Source: Ophthalmolycus amberensis
Taxonomy: Eukaryota; Chordata; Actinopteri; Perciformes; Zoarcidae
Length of the DNA stretch: 64,000 bases
Direction: 5' to 3'
NCBI GenBank assembly: GCA_024529925.1
Contig: JAFEUB010001384.1
Coordinates: 1,980,001-2,044,000 of the forward strand
In this document: piece after piece, positions 11,396 to 23,535 of the stretch
Position numbering within the stretch: the stretch's first letter is position 1
Layout: each line of letters opens with the position of its first letter
Notes under the pieces: model-generated
Databases searched by the model: none
What the model saw: only the letters and a program-made list of their open reading frames with translations
Told to the model about the DNA's origin: nothing
Position numbers and translations under genes: made by a program

Positions 11396-13744
11396 GAACG
11401 CCAGCAGGCAGCTCTGGTTCAGGCTGACAGTTTACACAACACAGAGAGAGAAGAGTTCCCAATACAATCGAACATGTTACACACGAGAGGCCTGCACATT
11501 GAATTGTCCCGATGTAAACGTACCTCCTGTAAACACCCCGGATATTACCAGCAAAGAGATAATATGGCACAAGGTATGTAAACACAGCAAATCTTTATAT
11601 ATAATATTTCAGCTCTAGAGATTTGGGCAGGCGATCCCTCGGGTGGGGACTTCTAACTGCCTTTTTTAACCCACTTGATTAACAGATCTCTCTATATATT
11701 TAATTTTCCCCAAAGCATACCATAGTTTTGAGGGAATGTGGTGTTTTGTCAACATTTAAGGCTTGTTTTCATTCACTTCATGCTTTTAAAATTCAGCTTC
11801 ATTTTCCATCTTGTAGGAGGGCAAGTCTTTGCCAAAAGACGGCTACTTCTCGGAGGTGGAGGTGAATGATCACGGTGTCTACACCTGTACCAGACCTTAC
11901 CTGTATTATAGTCAAATATATAACATGACCTTTACAGTGCCTCTTGAAGTCAAACCAAAGGGTGAGAAAAGAGCAGTTTTTTCCTTCATATGGATGTCTT
12001 CATATGTTGGGTGAGAAGATGTAAAGTGTTTTGGTTTTTTTTTGCACAGAAAAACCAGAGAAAGTCCCAGTGATCACTTCACCACACCCAAGTGATGTAT
12101 ATTATGTAGATTTGGGTGAGCTTCCATCTTGTATCGTGGACACAAACACACTTGGACATACATTCAAGCATTTACTATCTTTTTAAATTACTACTTTTAA
12201 ATCGTGTGTACACTCTGCTTTTTCTAGGCGCAACATTGGTGATTGATTGTGTAGCTGTTATGTATTCAGACGTTGACGAGGTGCTCTGGTTAGACGGGAA
12301 ATCTAACAGGAAGGTGGAAAGGAACAACAGCTTTCCTGTTTTCTACAATTACACACGGTAAACACTTCACACAACTGAGTCTGGAAGTGCAAATGTTTAA
12401 AGTGGCCACATAAACACTCAACACACACACAAAAAGCTTGTCTTTCTCACTTTTCTTTCCATTCCAGTGAAAATAATACTGGAAAAACAAAGATGACGGC
12501 ATCTCTAGTCTTCAAAAGCGTGTCAGAGGAAGATTTATCAAAAAGTTACACCTGTAGTCTGGAATCTGTATCTGTACCCTCAAGCGTCACCATCACCTTG
12601 GCCCAAAAACGTATACGTAAGATGGATGGATAGACCCAATGTGTGTTCAAGAACCTTGCCTTAAATCTTAAACCTGTTCAATCTACTTGTGTAGTTATAC
12701 TTCTTGAGTGGTGCTGCCACTAACGATTATCACGTTTAAAATAATGAATGAATCGTCTTTAAAACAAAATGTCAGAAAAGCCTTTTTGAGCCAGCTTTCA
12801 TTCAGATTCAAGTGACCACTATACCATTAATGAGTGTTTAAATGAGAATTTTAATTCGTTTATTCTCGCTGTTGTTTCCCCACAGCTCGTCCTTCTTACG
12901 TTCCCCTGGCTCTCAGCATTGTCTGCGTTATGGTGGTGATGGTTTTGACAGTCGTTATCTATGTGAGGTTCACAATCAACATCACTCTTTTCCTAAGAGA
13001 CACTCTTGGCTGCCATTGCAGCACCTCAGGTGGGATTCATGTTTTTGGTTCATTGTAGCGTACAACTCATGTATAAGAGGTACATATCTGAACGTCAGAC
13101 AATATGACAGAAGTGACAAAGCTGTTTGTTGTTTGTTCTTTGTTTAGATGGAAAGAGCTATGATGCCTTTTTGATGTGTTACAAGAGCGACACAGACGCA
13201 GGACTAAATGAAGATGACAGAAAATGTCTGGAGAGTGTTTTGGAAGAGAGGTTTGGGTACAGCCTCTGTCTTTATGATCGTGACGTCTTACCAGGGAAAG
13301 GTACGTACGTAAGACATACTCTTAAAATAGAGAAAATCTACCTACAAATCTTCATGAAGCGATGTATAATCTGAACTCTGGTTGGTTGCAGCTGCAGCGG
13401 AGGCAGTGCTGGACTGCATAGACCAGAGTCGGACGGTGGTTTTGGTTCCCTCCTCCCCAGATCCTGGTCCAGGATCCGGCCTGCTGAGTGCCATCCATGC
13501 AGCCCTTGTGGAGCGGCAGACTCGCTTGGTTTTCATCCAAACTGAGACAACAGAAGCGTCGAGATCTGGTTCGTTACCGGAGGCCTTGCAGCTTCTTGGT
13601 GAGGCCGGAGATTGTGTCACGTGGAAGGGCATGAGCTCCATGTCGCATTCTTCCTCCTTCTGGAAGCAGCTACGCTATCACCTACCGGCCCCGCAGCAGG
13701 CATCCAAAGTAAAGCTTTTACCTCAGACAGTCTAGGATGTTATG

Positions 13745-15159
13745 CAGTGGCGGCTGGTGGAAAATGTTCTAGGTAGGGCCATCTTATCAATTTCAGCAAA
13801 CATCCCAGTATGATTTAATGCAAAAAAAATGTAAGTATCAAACACTCATTATTACTTGGCAGTTAAATATTTAACATGTATTCCAACACGAAAACAATCA
13901 GTAAATAACACTTATATAATATAATATAACATGTTTATTTATTGAGATGCCCCTATGGACCTTGTTATAGGAGGTAAAGATCAGGAGAAGTAAACATGAA
14001 GTGTAATTATGAATACTGATGTTAAATTAAGCTATGATGAGTTTTCACTGTTAATTTAACATCTCTATTACATGTTGATGCCTCCATGACCAAGTTAAGC
14101 AGATGAGACTGAGGCTATGTAGAAGAAAAGATGTTCACTTTGCCGAATATGTAGCTTGACAGAGTTCTCCATGTGTGTCCTGGTGTTCTCATGTTTCCTT
14201 ACCTCCTCACTCCCGTAACTGTCCGTGCTGGATCCGTCCCCGTTGTTTTAAAAAGCTAAATAAATGATTAGCATGACGTCATCCAGCTAGCCAAACCTGT
14301 CTGGTGTACAGCTAGTGAAGCTTCGCATGTAGTCTGCTATCTGATTGTGAGGTCAGGCTGATCTGATATCAGCTCTTTGGCTGCAGAATCTCCGCCAAAG
14401 TTCTCCTCTCAAACGGGTCTTGGAGGAGGAGTGCTCGCGCTGGCGCTCGCGCGTAGAGACTTCTCCTGACGAGAACGCGCAGCGAGGGGGGCTTGATCGT
14501 TCTAGCCCCAAGCTGAATCTATTTGAGGGCGCTGATTGGCTAAATTGTATGTCACTCATTTATATCTTGAATCAGCAATTGGCTAAACTGCTTCATAGAC
14601 CCGTCTCTTTTGGGCCAAAACGATCAAGCCCCCCTCGCTGCGCGTTCTCAGAGTGTCGCGCGCACGAGCAGAGAGCACGAGCAGAGAGCACACAGGCAGA
14701 GAGCACGAGCAGAGAGCACACAGGCGGAGAGGACGAGCAGAGAGCACACAGGCTGAGAGCACGAGCAGAGAGCACACAGGCTGAGAGCACGAGCAGACGA
14801 GCACACAGGCAGAGAGCACGAGCAGAGAGCACACAGGCTGAGAGCACGAGCAGACGAGCACACAGGAAGAGAGCACGAGCAGAGAGCACACAGGCTGAGA
14901 GCACGAGCAGACGAGCACACAGGCAGAGAGCACGAGCAGAGAGCACACAGGCGGAGAGGACGAGCAGGAAAAGCATATATTTTGCGCAGATATCATATTT
15001 TACACACATTACTGGGTACATTCCACAGTTCAAAAACACAAATATTGACAATTTGTATAATTTATGATTATTATAATTTTTTTTTTTTTTTTTTATTTTT
15101 TTTTGTGTGGCTCATGGTGGGGCCATGCCCCATGGCCCTCTATTGACCAGCCGCCACTG
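13745..15159. mobile_element. non-autonomous hAT-like DNA transposon with internal minisatellite
   Basis: The ends are perfect inverted repeats, CAGTGGCGGCTGGT at the left and its complement at the right. They are flanked by an exact 8-bp direct duplication, ATGTTATG, at 13737-13744 and 15160-15167; 8 bp is the hAT superfamily signature. No transposase frame is present. The interior contains a 31-bp perfect inverted repeat (14471-14501 with 14619-14649), a GAGCACACAGGC minisatellite, a poly(T) run near 15078, and an AATAAA at 14259 that could end transcripts of il18r1 copy 2. The element inserted nine bases past that gene's stop codon, so it now supplies the 3' flank. Confidence 0.88.
14663..14966. 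repeat. minisatellite, GAGAGCACGAGCAGAGAGCACACAGGC-like units
   Basis: This is an array of about 27-base imperfect units alternating AGAGCACGAGCAG and AGAGCACACAGGC words. It lies inside the hAT-like element. Open frames across it on both strands (arginine/glutamate-rich and cysteine/leucine-rich) are by-products of the repeat and not genes. Confidence 0.85.
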
Positions 15160-15167
15160 ATGTTATG

Positions 15168-16052
15168 TCATGCCAGAACGAATAGCTTTCATTATATCTG
15201 TTTTCAGTATATGACTTACAAACACAGTATATAAAAAATACATACTAGGGAAAGACATTTACTGCTGAAGACAGTCATAATTCTTTTCTTTTTTACATTT
15301 AACTTTGGTGTCTTAATATGTCAATGTAACATCTTGCATGGTTCAATTGCCCTCCACGTGTTCCCATCTTAGTATGACAGCTGACGCAAAGACATGTAAA
15401 GTGATTGTGAATGTAATGTAAAAATGTAAAGTTGCTTCTGGTTGTAACATTAATCGATGCACGATCACATCAGTATACACTGACATATCCAGAAAGTTGA
15501 GGTGTTGCTTTTCACAGGGGCTCATTATTACAATCCCACGATATAAATTTGAATGTAGTAACTGGATTTCTCTTTTTAATTTTTAAACATTTCTTGCAGG
15601 TGTTCTGTTTTGTGTCTCCCTTTTCACCTGAATTTGATCATATTAAAACGCATGCTTGCATGTATCTGTCTGTTGTTCTTAAAGGAACTATGTTTTCTAC
15701 CTTTTGTATCTCCAGTCGGCAGTGCATTCTACTCACTACTAAGATTTAACAACTCTTCCGTAGTTCACATAGGAAGTGGTATGCAATTTACAGGAACACA
15801 ATATTACAGCAGTTTCTTGTGAAATCATGTTCAAAGGCGACCAAACAGGAAACCGTACCACTTACATGTCCTGTGAAAATGTTGCCGCTCATGCTGAGGG
15901 AGATGAGGAGCAAAAAACAGTGACGATGACAAAATACCAAGAACTCTGGGTGTGGCTATGCACAGAAAAGATGCTCAAATGTGAAGGAGCCTGGTTTCAT
16001 CATTATCATGATGGAAATCTACAAGCAATGTCAAACAGATTAGTGACGAAGG
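15168..16052. other. upstream region and probable 5' UTR of il18rap
   Basis: This is the non-coding interval between the hAT element and the il18rap start codon. A polypeptide-like open stretch at about 15776-16050 has no Ig pattern, no signal peptide and no clear splice link, and is more likely 5' UTR. No promoter element could be placed. Confidence 0.35.
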
Positions 16053-17411
16053 ATGCAAACTGGATACATTCTGTTTTTTTTTATCTTTCCCATTTTCGCG
16101 GAGGGATGCTGTCGGGGAAACCGTCAACCGAAAAAAACAGGTACTGTGCTTTTGAATGTGGGTTTAAAAGGAAGCATGCATGTAATTATTAAGGGTGTCC
16201 TGAATCTGTTTATGTCTGACTGTACAATTGAAGTGAAACAGAAACTCAACTCTCTCCAGGTCTTCAGCGAGATGCTACACACCAGCACTACAGAGCTGTG
16301 GAGGGGGAAATGTTCATGATGCCGTGCAACAAGTCTGTGAACCGGCACATGGACGTGATGTGTTCCAGGACCGGAGAAGGAGCTGATGGCACATCCTTCG
16401 TCTGTGGGAGAGGGTTCCCAGCGGAAGCAAAACATTCTGGAAAGTACGCGTGCAGGTAAATAATCATGTTTCAATCCCCAGATGTGTCTGATTAAACTTA
16501 GTTTAAACAAGTTAATGTGGCAACTCACTAGTAAATACTTTGATGGCGCGGAGTGGAACCACTTTAAAATATAGTATATTCATTAAGGGACTGGTAGATT
16601 GACATTTTTTCAAGCCTGTCTTAAATCAACACTCACATGTCCGTATGGACATTGAAAACCATAATAATAACCCATATTGCTTCTTAAACTTAGTGGTGGA
16701 GTTCAAAATAAAGTCCCAAGAAAACACAAATATCCTAATCATTGTGTTTCTACTCCTAAACAAGTTGATATGTGCTCTTCAACAAATTTTGCTAAAGAGA
16801 TGCTGAACCCCTGGTTTTCAAGTGAGCAAAGACAACCGGTTTACAGTTTTTAACCACTAGCACTATGGAGAGATGTTTTTCTGAGTGGGTCCGTGTCTTG
16901 TTTGTTCACATACGAGAATGTGGTGCTACACAGTGCTGCCAATGGTTTCATACTCTTCCACTGACCTACACAGGTGGAAATATCTAGTTTCAGGTAATTA
17001 TACACTAATAAAAACATAGTTATCAATATTATATTCCATTTATGCCAATAGCTCTCCCAAAGTCCTACACACTGGCACTTCTAAAGTCCATGTCTCAAGT
17101 CTGACTCCAGTCAAAGTTGAGTCCTCACCTCTGGTTTGTAAGTCTGCAATTAATGAACAGCACCATTTCCATCAATCCACATCTGATATTTGGTCTAAGT
17201 AGTAAAGAGTTTGGCCTGTTTGTTAATTTACATGAACTACATGGACTACAGCAGTTGGGTAGCAAGACACCAATCCAGATTAAGGTTTACTTACATTAAG
17301 TCCTTAACCCAAAAATACTTTACTTAGCATTTACAAATGTTTAACATACATTTCATAAAATCATTAGTTGCAACTTTAAACCTTTCTGGTATACTAAATA
17401 GCAAACAATGG

Positions 17412-17495
<84 letters not shown>

Positions 17496-18016
17496 ATGTG
17501 TGTGTGTGCGTGTGTGTGCGTGTGTGTGTGTGTAAACCACATGTGGTTGAACTTCTATCAAGTGTTCAGGTCTATGCTGTCCAGTGGCAGCGAGTTGTTC
17601 TTCCAACTGCAGGTGGTGGAGAGGTCTGAGATCAGTCTGGGATGCATCCAGTCTGAGGAGAACAGTATAGAGCTGGCCGTTGCTAAAGGTGGGAAAGTCC
17701 CATGCCCCGGTTTCAATTGTAGTAACAACACACATGTCATCTGGTACAAGGTGAAGAACACACATGAACATCGTTATACGTCTCACTATGGAAACATATA
17801 AATCGCTGCAAAACTCACAACATGTGTGCTTTCTTACAGGGTAACAAAGCTGTGTCTGAGCTGAAGAGTTCCTCCTGTCAGACGGGGGGGACATTACATC
17901 TCTGCCAAGTCAATAAACTTGATACTGGTGTATATTTCTGTGATCGACAAATAATTGATCAAGGAGTCAACTGGACCTTCAGGAGGGCTGTTAACGTCAC
18001 AGCCGTACGTAAGTGC

Positions 18017-18083
<67 letters not shown>

Positions 18084-21000
18084 TAGAGGTTAAGAACGCG
18101 ATAATACACAACTATACAAACATGTTACAATTACATTACATTATATTGTATTATATTTAATGAATAATATCACAGTTATCCCATGGCCACTTTGTACAGC
18201 AAAAAAGAGGAGCTGTGTTCACACCACCATGTATTTCTTTTAGCAATGCTAGTGGACTCTATGGAAATGTTGGTCTGTTACTTGGTCGGTCAGTGGTCCA
18301 GACTGAAATATCTTTCCAAATATCCGTTGGTTTATTGCTAATAAGCAAATGTTAGTAGTGCTCAAATAAGATGAGGCCGTTCTTATTCTGTGTTTTTGTC
18401 TGTACTTGTGGACCTGTAACGCTAGCATGCTAACAGGTCCAGTAGCATGCTATGTTAGCATTTAGCTCAAAACACAGCTGTAGCACAGCCTCACAGAAAC
18501 AGAAAAGGGGGCAGTTATGCTACAGGGGTAAAGTAAAGAAGGAACTATGTTTGAGGTGTCCTATTAATAACCTGCCAGCCAATCACATATTTGTATTTTC
18601 ATTGGCCATGGTACAATGTAGCTAAATAATGAGGACCCGAGCCACTTATCTTATCTTAATATAATAAAGAAAAAAACTACTACAATACAATAACAATTAA
18701 ATAACTTTTGTTACTTGTGGGATTATACACATAACCGGAGTTAAAAATGTTCTGTACCACATTTTTAGATCTTGTGAGATACTCACACAGGTGCTCTCAT
18801 TCGCAATCTTTGTCACCCACTCTTACACAAAATTGTTTATTTGAAAAGATATGTGTATCAATGATATATGCTATAGTCAGATGTTTTTTCAACAGTATTT
18901 AAACATTTTGAACAGAATTAACTTTTCTTAGAATACTAGGGAAAACAGATATATTTGTTTACAATGAGGGATGTCTACACCCTATAATACAAACCACCAT
19001 TTGCATGTTGTCATTTCAGACACGTTTGAGAAGATAGACATTTGATCAGTTTCAACAAACCTTTTATCGGATGTGTGAGCTTCTAAAAGCTACACAAATT
19101 ACTAAAAATATTAAGAAAGAAGCCTTTGCTGAAGAAGTCACGACTTCATGATGTTTTTTTCACATTCAGTAAAAAGGCTAAAAGGAGATTGTTTTTGAAC
19201 ACTCACCCTCTAAATTGTTTCATATCTGGCTGCCTACGCGCAAAACCACAGGCTTTCTCCACTGCATGTGGTTAGCTGCCTGTGTGGTTACTGCAAGCAT
19301 CGCCCTACTGTGCAGGATGGTATGCATGCTCGAGATAGTTATGGCGACAATACCTTCTAGTCTGTTTTGAGAACAAAAGGCATTAAAGGGTATCACAATC
19401 AGGCAATTCTTCTTTAGTGGCCTTGCATGCAGTTTTTCATTATTATCTGTTAGCATGTTAGCATGACATTAGCGTTTAGCTCAAGGCTCTGCTGGCCCGA
19501 TATACAGCCTAACAGATGGCATGGCTATTAGTCTGAAATGCAATATACCTCATTACTTTTTAACATATGATTTTCATTTAATTATGACACCTTACATGCA
19601 TACATGAAAAGGAAATTCATAACAGTGCAGAAATGAAGCTAGTGTAAGTTCATGCAGGACACTGGAAGTCATACGCATTTGAATCATAGCTTCCAATCGG
19701 CCACACACCAATCACAGCCCACTCTCACTTCAAGGAGGTTTATTTAAATATGACTCCCTCCTCACTGATTCATTCTACACCTACGCTGTTACAGACCGTA
19801 CTGCTGGCAAAGCTTTGCCTCCTCCACCCCAGCCTCCACCCTTTTTCAGTTCAGAGTTCATCTTTCATGGCAAATAGTTGAAATGTATTTAAAAAATGTA
19901 CTTCGGCTCATTCCTGTAAACCCTTGGGGGTTATTGCTCGGTGCTCCCCGTTTTAGCTTGGTAGCTGCTGGTTAATCCGGGGAGCATTCAAAGAGCGGAG
20001 CCATCATCGCCAAGTTTAACTGTATTTCCATTTGTTGCAATAAATGGTAAAAATCTATGACGAGAGTGTTCCTGACTGAAACATAGTAAACTAGACCAAT
20101 TATTATGCAGAACTATCTGACTTTATCTCCCATGCCCAAACAGCTGCCGAAGCAAGTGAATCTCCCAATATTATTTATCCCAATGGCAACATAACAGAGA
20201 AAGTGGAGCTTGGTAAGTGTGTCCAAATGACATGACACAATCTCACAGCTGACTTAATAACTCATTCAGATGGTTTTTAAATGCTTTTTCGGAGCTATAT
20301 CAGCTGTACGAATGGGAAAAACAATTCCAAGTTGTTGTCACTTAAAGCAAAACACTGTTAACACCACTATACTCAGCCTGTAACTGATACGCTATGCAAC
20401 AAACATCCCAGCGTTCACGTGTTCTGGTTTGTTGAAACTCACTTGTTGACAAGTTCCAAGAGTTGCCCACTCAAAGTTAGATCTTTTAGTTATAATGAAC
20501 TCAGCTGCTATCTAACATTTCATTCTAATGTTGACTGGTTGTAATTGTTGACTTTTAATGCTCAACATGTTGCTGTAGCTTACATTTAGGCTACATATCT
20601 GCCCTGATAATGACATGACGCTCTCATCTTTGTCTGAATGACTCATTTCTGCATCTTACAATTTGGTATGATTTTAAGACATCCAATTATAGTATCACTT
20701 TTATTATTTTATTAAGTGTTAAATTATAATGGCCATGTTTTTGTACCCATTATAGGTCAACCTCACACTCTGATGTGTCAGGTACATTTTGATTTTGAGA
20801 ACCAGGTTTCACGGGAGGTGCTGTGGTACATGAATTACGGTAGCAACACGGAGAATATGATTCTACTACCAATGAAGGAGCCACAGTGAGTCACTGCAGT
20901 CCCTCTGTCAATGTTTGCTTTAGCTAAGACATAACTGTCTTTCATTATGCTGCACCAGTGATTGCTTGTTATAATATTGTAAACTTGTAAGTACGAGGAT

Positions 21001-23497
21001 TCAGCTAACTGATAAGTATTCCTTTGGATGCAAGGAAGCGGAAATTCTTTACAGAGACATTTACAGTGTACGAGGTCATACGAAAAGCCATCATTCAGGT
21101 GACTCCCGAACACTTGAACAACAGATATACCTGCATCGCCAGCAATATTGTCGGAAACAGCAGGGGCACCATTGAGCTCAAGGAGAAGATTAAAGGTACT
21201 GTTGTTTCAATTGTCACCATTATATGTTGTATTCATACAATATTTTATCATAACAATGTTACGTTGCAGCTCAAATAAACCTCATATCGCTCAAACTGAA
21301 AACGTTCTATCCGATAAGGTAAAAAATGTAACCAATCCAGTGAGCTGGATGGTGACACCATCCCTAAGGTAACTTTTCACAAATAAGGCCACTGATACCA
21401 ACTGGAAGTTTAAAACATTAGTTTTCATTTTCTGCAGGCAATGATTAAAGCTAGACAAACCAATATTTTGTATTGGCAAGGGATCAAATCACTATGCTTA
21501 ATATGAAAGGGATCACTCTTATGATCTTCACTCACTTTCAGCTCACTGTTTTTGGTTTTATGGCCTGCAACTGCCACTGGTTCACTCCAACTGCTCTCAT
21601 CAGCATTGTTTTCATAATGTTTTTTGATCTACCCATCACCTGACGATAGACAGGGTGGGGGTGGAATCCAAAACTAAAGAGCTAAAAGGAGAGTGAATAC
21701 TGGACACAAACAGCTCTAAATGAATGCTAATGTTGCTCTGTGTCTGCTGGATGTGTAACTTAGTAACTTCCAAGAAGTTCACCATATCAACTTCATATGG
21801 TGGTAATAAGTCAACTCTGTGTTTAAAGCTCAAACACTCAAGTCCATTATTGATGCTTTAAAGACACAACACAATTCAATGTGCACATTTTTGACTGTGT
21901 TTCAGTGAAATGGCCATCACTGGTTGGGTATCCCATTGCTTCATTGCTGTTGGTAGCTGGACTAGGAATCGTTTTACATGTGAAATGGCTGGAAATACAA
22001 CTTATCTACAGATCCCACTTCCAACATGGAAAACATGATGGAGGTTAGAATGCAGACACACACACACACACACACACACACAGCTGTGTTTTCATGACTT
22101 TTGGGGAAATTGCATTGACTTACATTCATTTTCCGGAGGCTTCCCCAAACCCTAACCATAACTGCTACCATCCTAATCTTAACTTTTACCCTAACCTTAA
22201 ACCGTTTCAGCATCGTTTTTTGAATTGATCTGCAGCCACACGGCAACCTTCGAAAACGGATGTCACGTGACCATTAACACATCATGTGACCATTAACATA
22301 CACTGGGCATGCGCGTGGCGGTGTAAACAGGAAGTAGATTGGTTGCTTAGTTTAAAAAAATATGACAGAGTAATAAAGTAGTCTTTAATAATGAAAGGTT
22401 GTGTTTGATACTTTCGATCTTCCTCTAAAATATTCCTCTATAAACTCAAACAGACACAGTTCGTGGAAGGTTTTAGAAGTTTTATTTTTCAGACTTAGTT
22501 ACAACGCTGCAGGTCTTTCTCTCTCTCTCTCACACATATCAAATTTACTTTAAAATCAACACTTACATGTAAACGTTTACTCGATTATGGGTCCATAAAT
22601 GGGGTCAACACACGTCTCTCACCCGTTTCCTCGTTGTTGTCTGTTCTCACTCGTAGCTCTGCTGGTGGCTTAGCTATCTGTTCTACTGAATAGCATTTAC
22701 TGCTAACCATGATCTGATATCTCCGCTGGACACGCCGCTCGCTAATCGCTCCAATAACAGCTGCTTCCTCCGCAGAAATGCAGACTTTAACTGAACAACA
22801 GAGACAAAGACAAGTAGCTGCTCCTCTTTACAGGATGTGGGTTATTTTATAAAGCCTGAACACAAAATGAAGATTTGTTTTCAGCTCATTCAACCCTACA
22901 AAGCATTCAATTAATGAACTGAAATATTATCAAAATACTTTGGAGTCCTTATCTTAATCCACTATATGTGCTCGGACACTATGATATTGCACTTCATGTG
23001 GTGTTGACAAAAACAAACTAATCACTTCACTTCAAAGTGTTACTACATTTGCACGAGGAACAAAAAATACATGCAAGAACGCAGGTTTAAATTTCTGTTC
23101 TGTTTTCAAAAACTTTCTTTCACGTCCACCACCAATCAGATGAGAAAGAGTTTGATGTGTTTCTGTCGTATGTGTGGAGCCCGCCATCAGCAGAGGTGAT
23201 GGGAGTTTCGACCCTTTCCTCCCAGAGAGGACCTGACACTGATGAGGAAGGTAGGCCAACGTGTCCTGTGCATGATATCTGGATTTTATTGTCATGTAAC
23301 TACACTGGAAGAGTAAATTAGCAAAGACTTTTATTTGCAGCATGTTCATCCTGCATGGACCCGCTCAACACTGAGGAGGGTAAGTCCACCCAGAGGCCAC
23401 TGGAAGTGGTGCTGCCCCAAGTGTTAGAGGACCGGTGGGGGTATCGCCTCTGCCTGCTGGAGAGGGACGTGCTTCCTGGAGGAGGTCAGAGGATCAA

Positions 23498-23535
<38 letters not shown>

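Larger units (their letters stand above)
8768..13735 (+). pseudogene. il18r1: interleukin-18 receptor 1-like, tandem copy 2, frameshifted in Ig domain 1
   Basis: This is a second il18r1-like gene with the same ten-exon layout as copy 1: 8768-8822, 10071-10324, 11396-11573, 11817-11961, 12050-12115, 12228-12357, 12468-12610, 12886-13029, 13148-13300 and 13392-13735. It starts with MMVKVHLLPLFLLLASLT, a good signal peptide, and all splice sites are usable. Exon 2 has four more bases than copy 1 (a CGT triplet plus one A) around 10138-10150, so the receptor frame meets TAG soon after in domain 1 and every later exon is out of register. Exons 3-10 are individually open, with three-Ig, membrane and TIR sequence intact, and the TIR exons are nearly identical to copy 1. 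The tail is shorter, ending LLPQTV. Either this is a very recent pseudogene or the single extra A is a sequencing or assembly error, in which case the gene is functional. A hAT element begins nine bases after the stop. Confidence 0.75.

Noticed and set aside
14663..14966. Possible CRISPR array because of regular repeats
   Set aside because: Units are contiguous variants with no unique spacers, lie in a vertebrate transposon, and have no cas genes.
14420..15067. Open frames of 90-215 codons on both strands
   Set aside because: They follow the minisatellite in the hAT element; several frames on both strands are open because the unit lacks stops.
15776..16192. A 138-codon frame before il18rap as an extra N-terminal exon
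   Set aside because: It lacks an Ig pattern and overlaps, in another frame, the signal-peptide exon at 16053 that splices correctly to exon 2.
17337..17894. Cys-Val and Thr-His-rich open frames around the TG repeat
   Set aside because: They run through the (TG)n tract; only the 17570-17750 part is a real il18rap exon, in its own frame.
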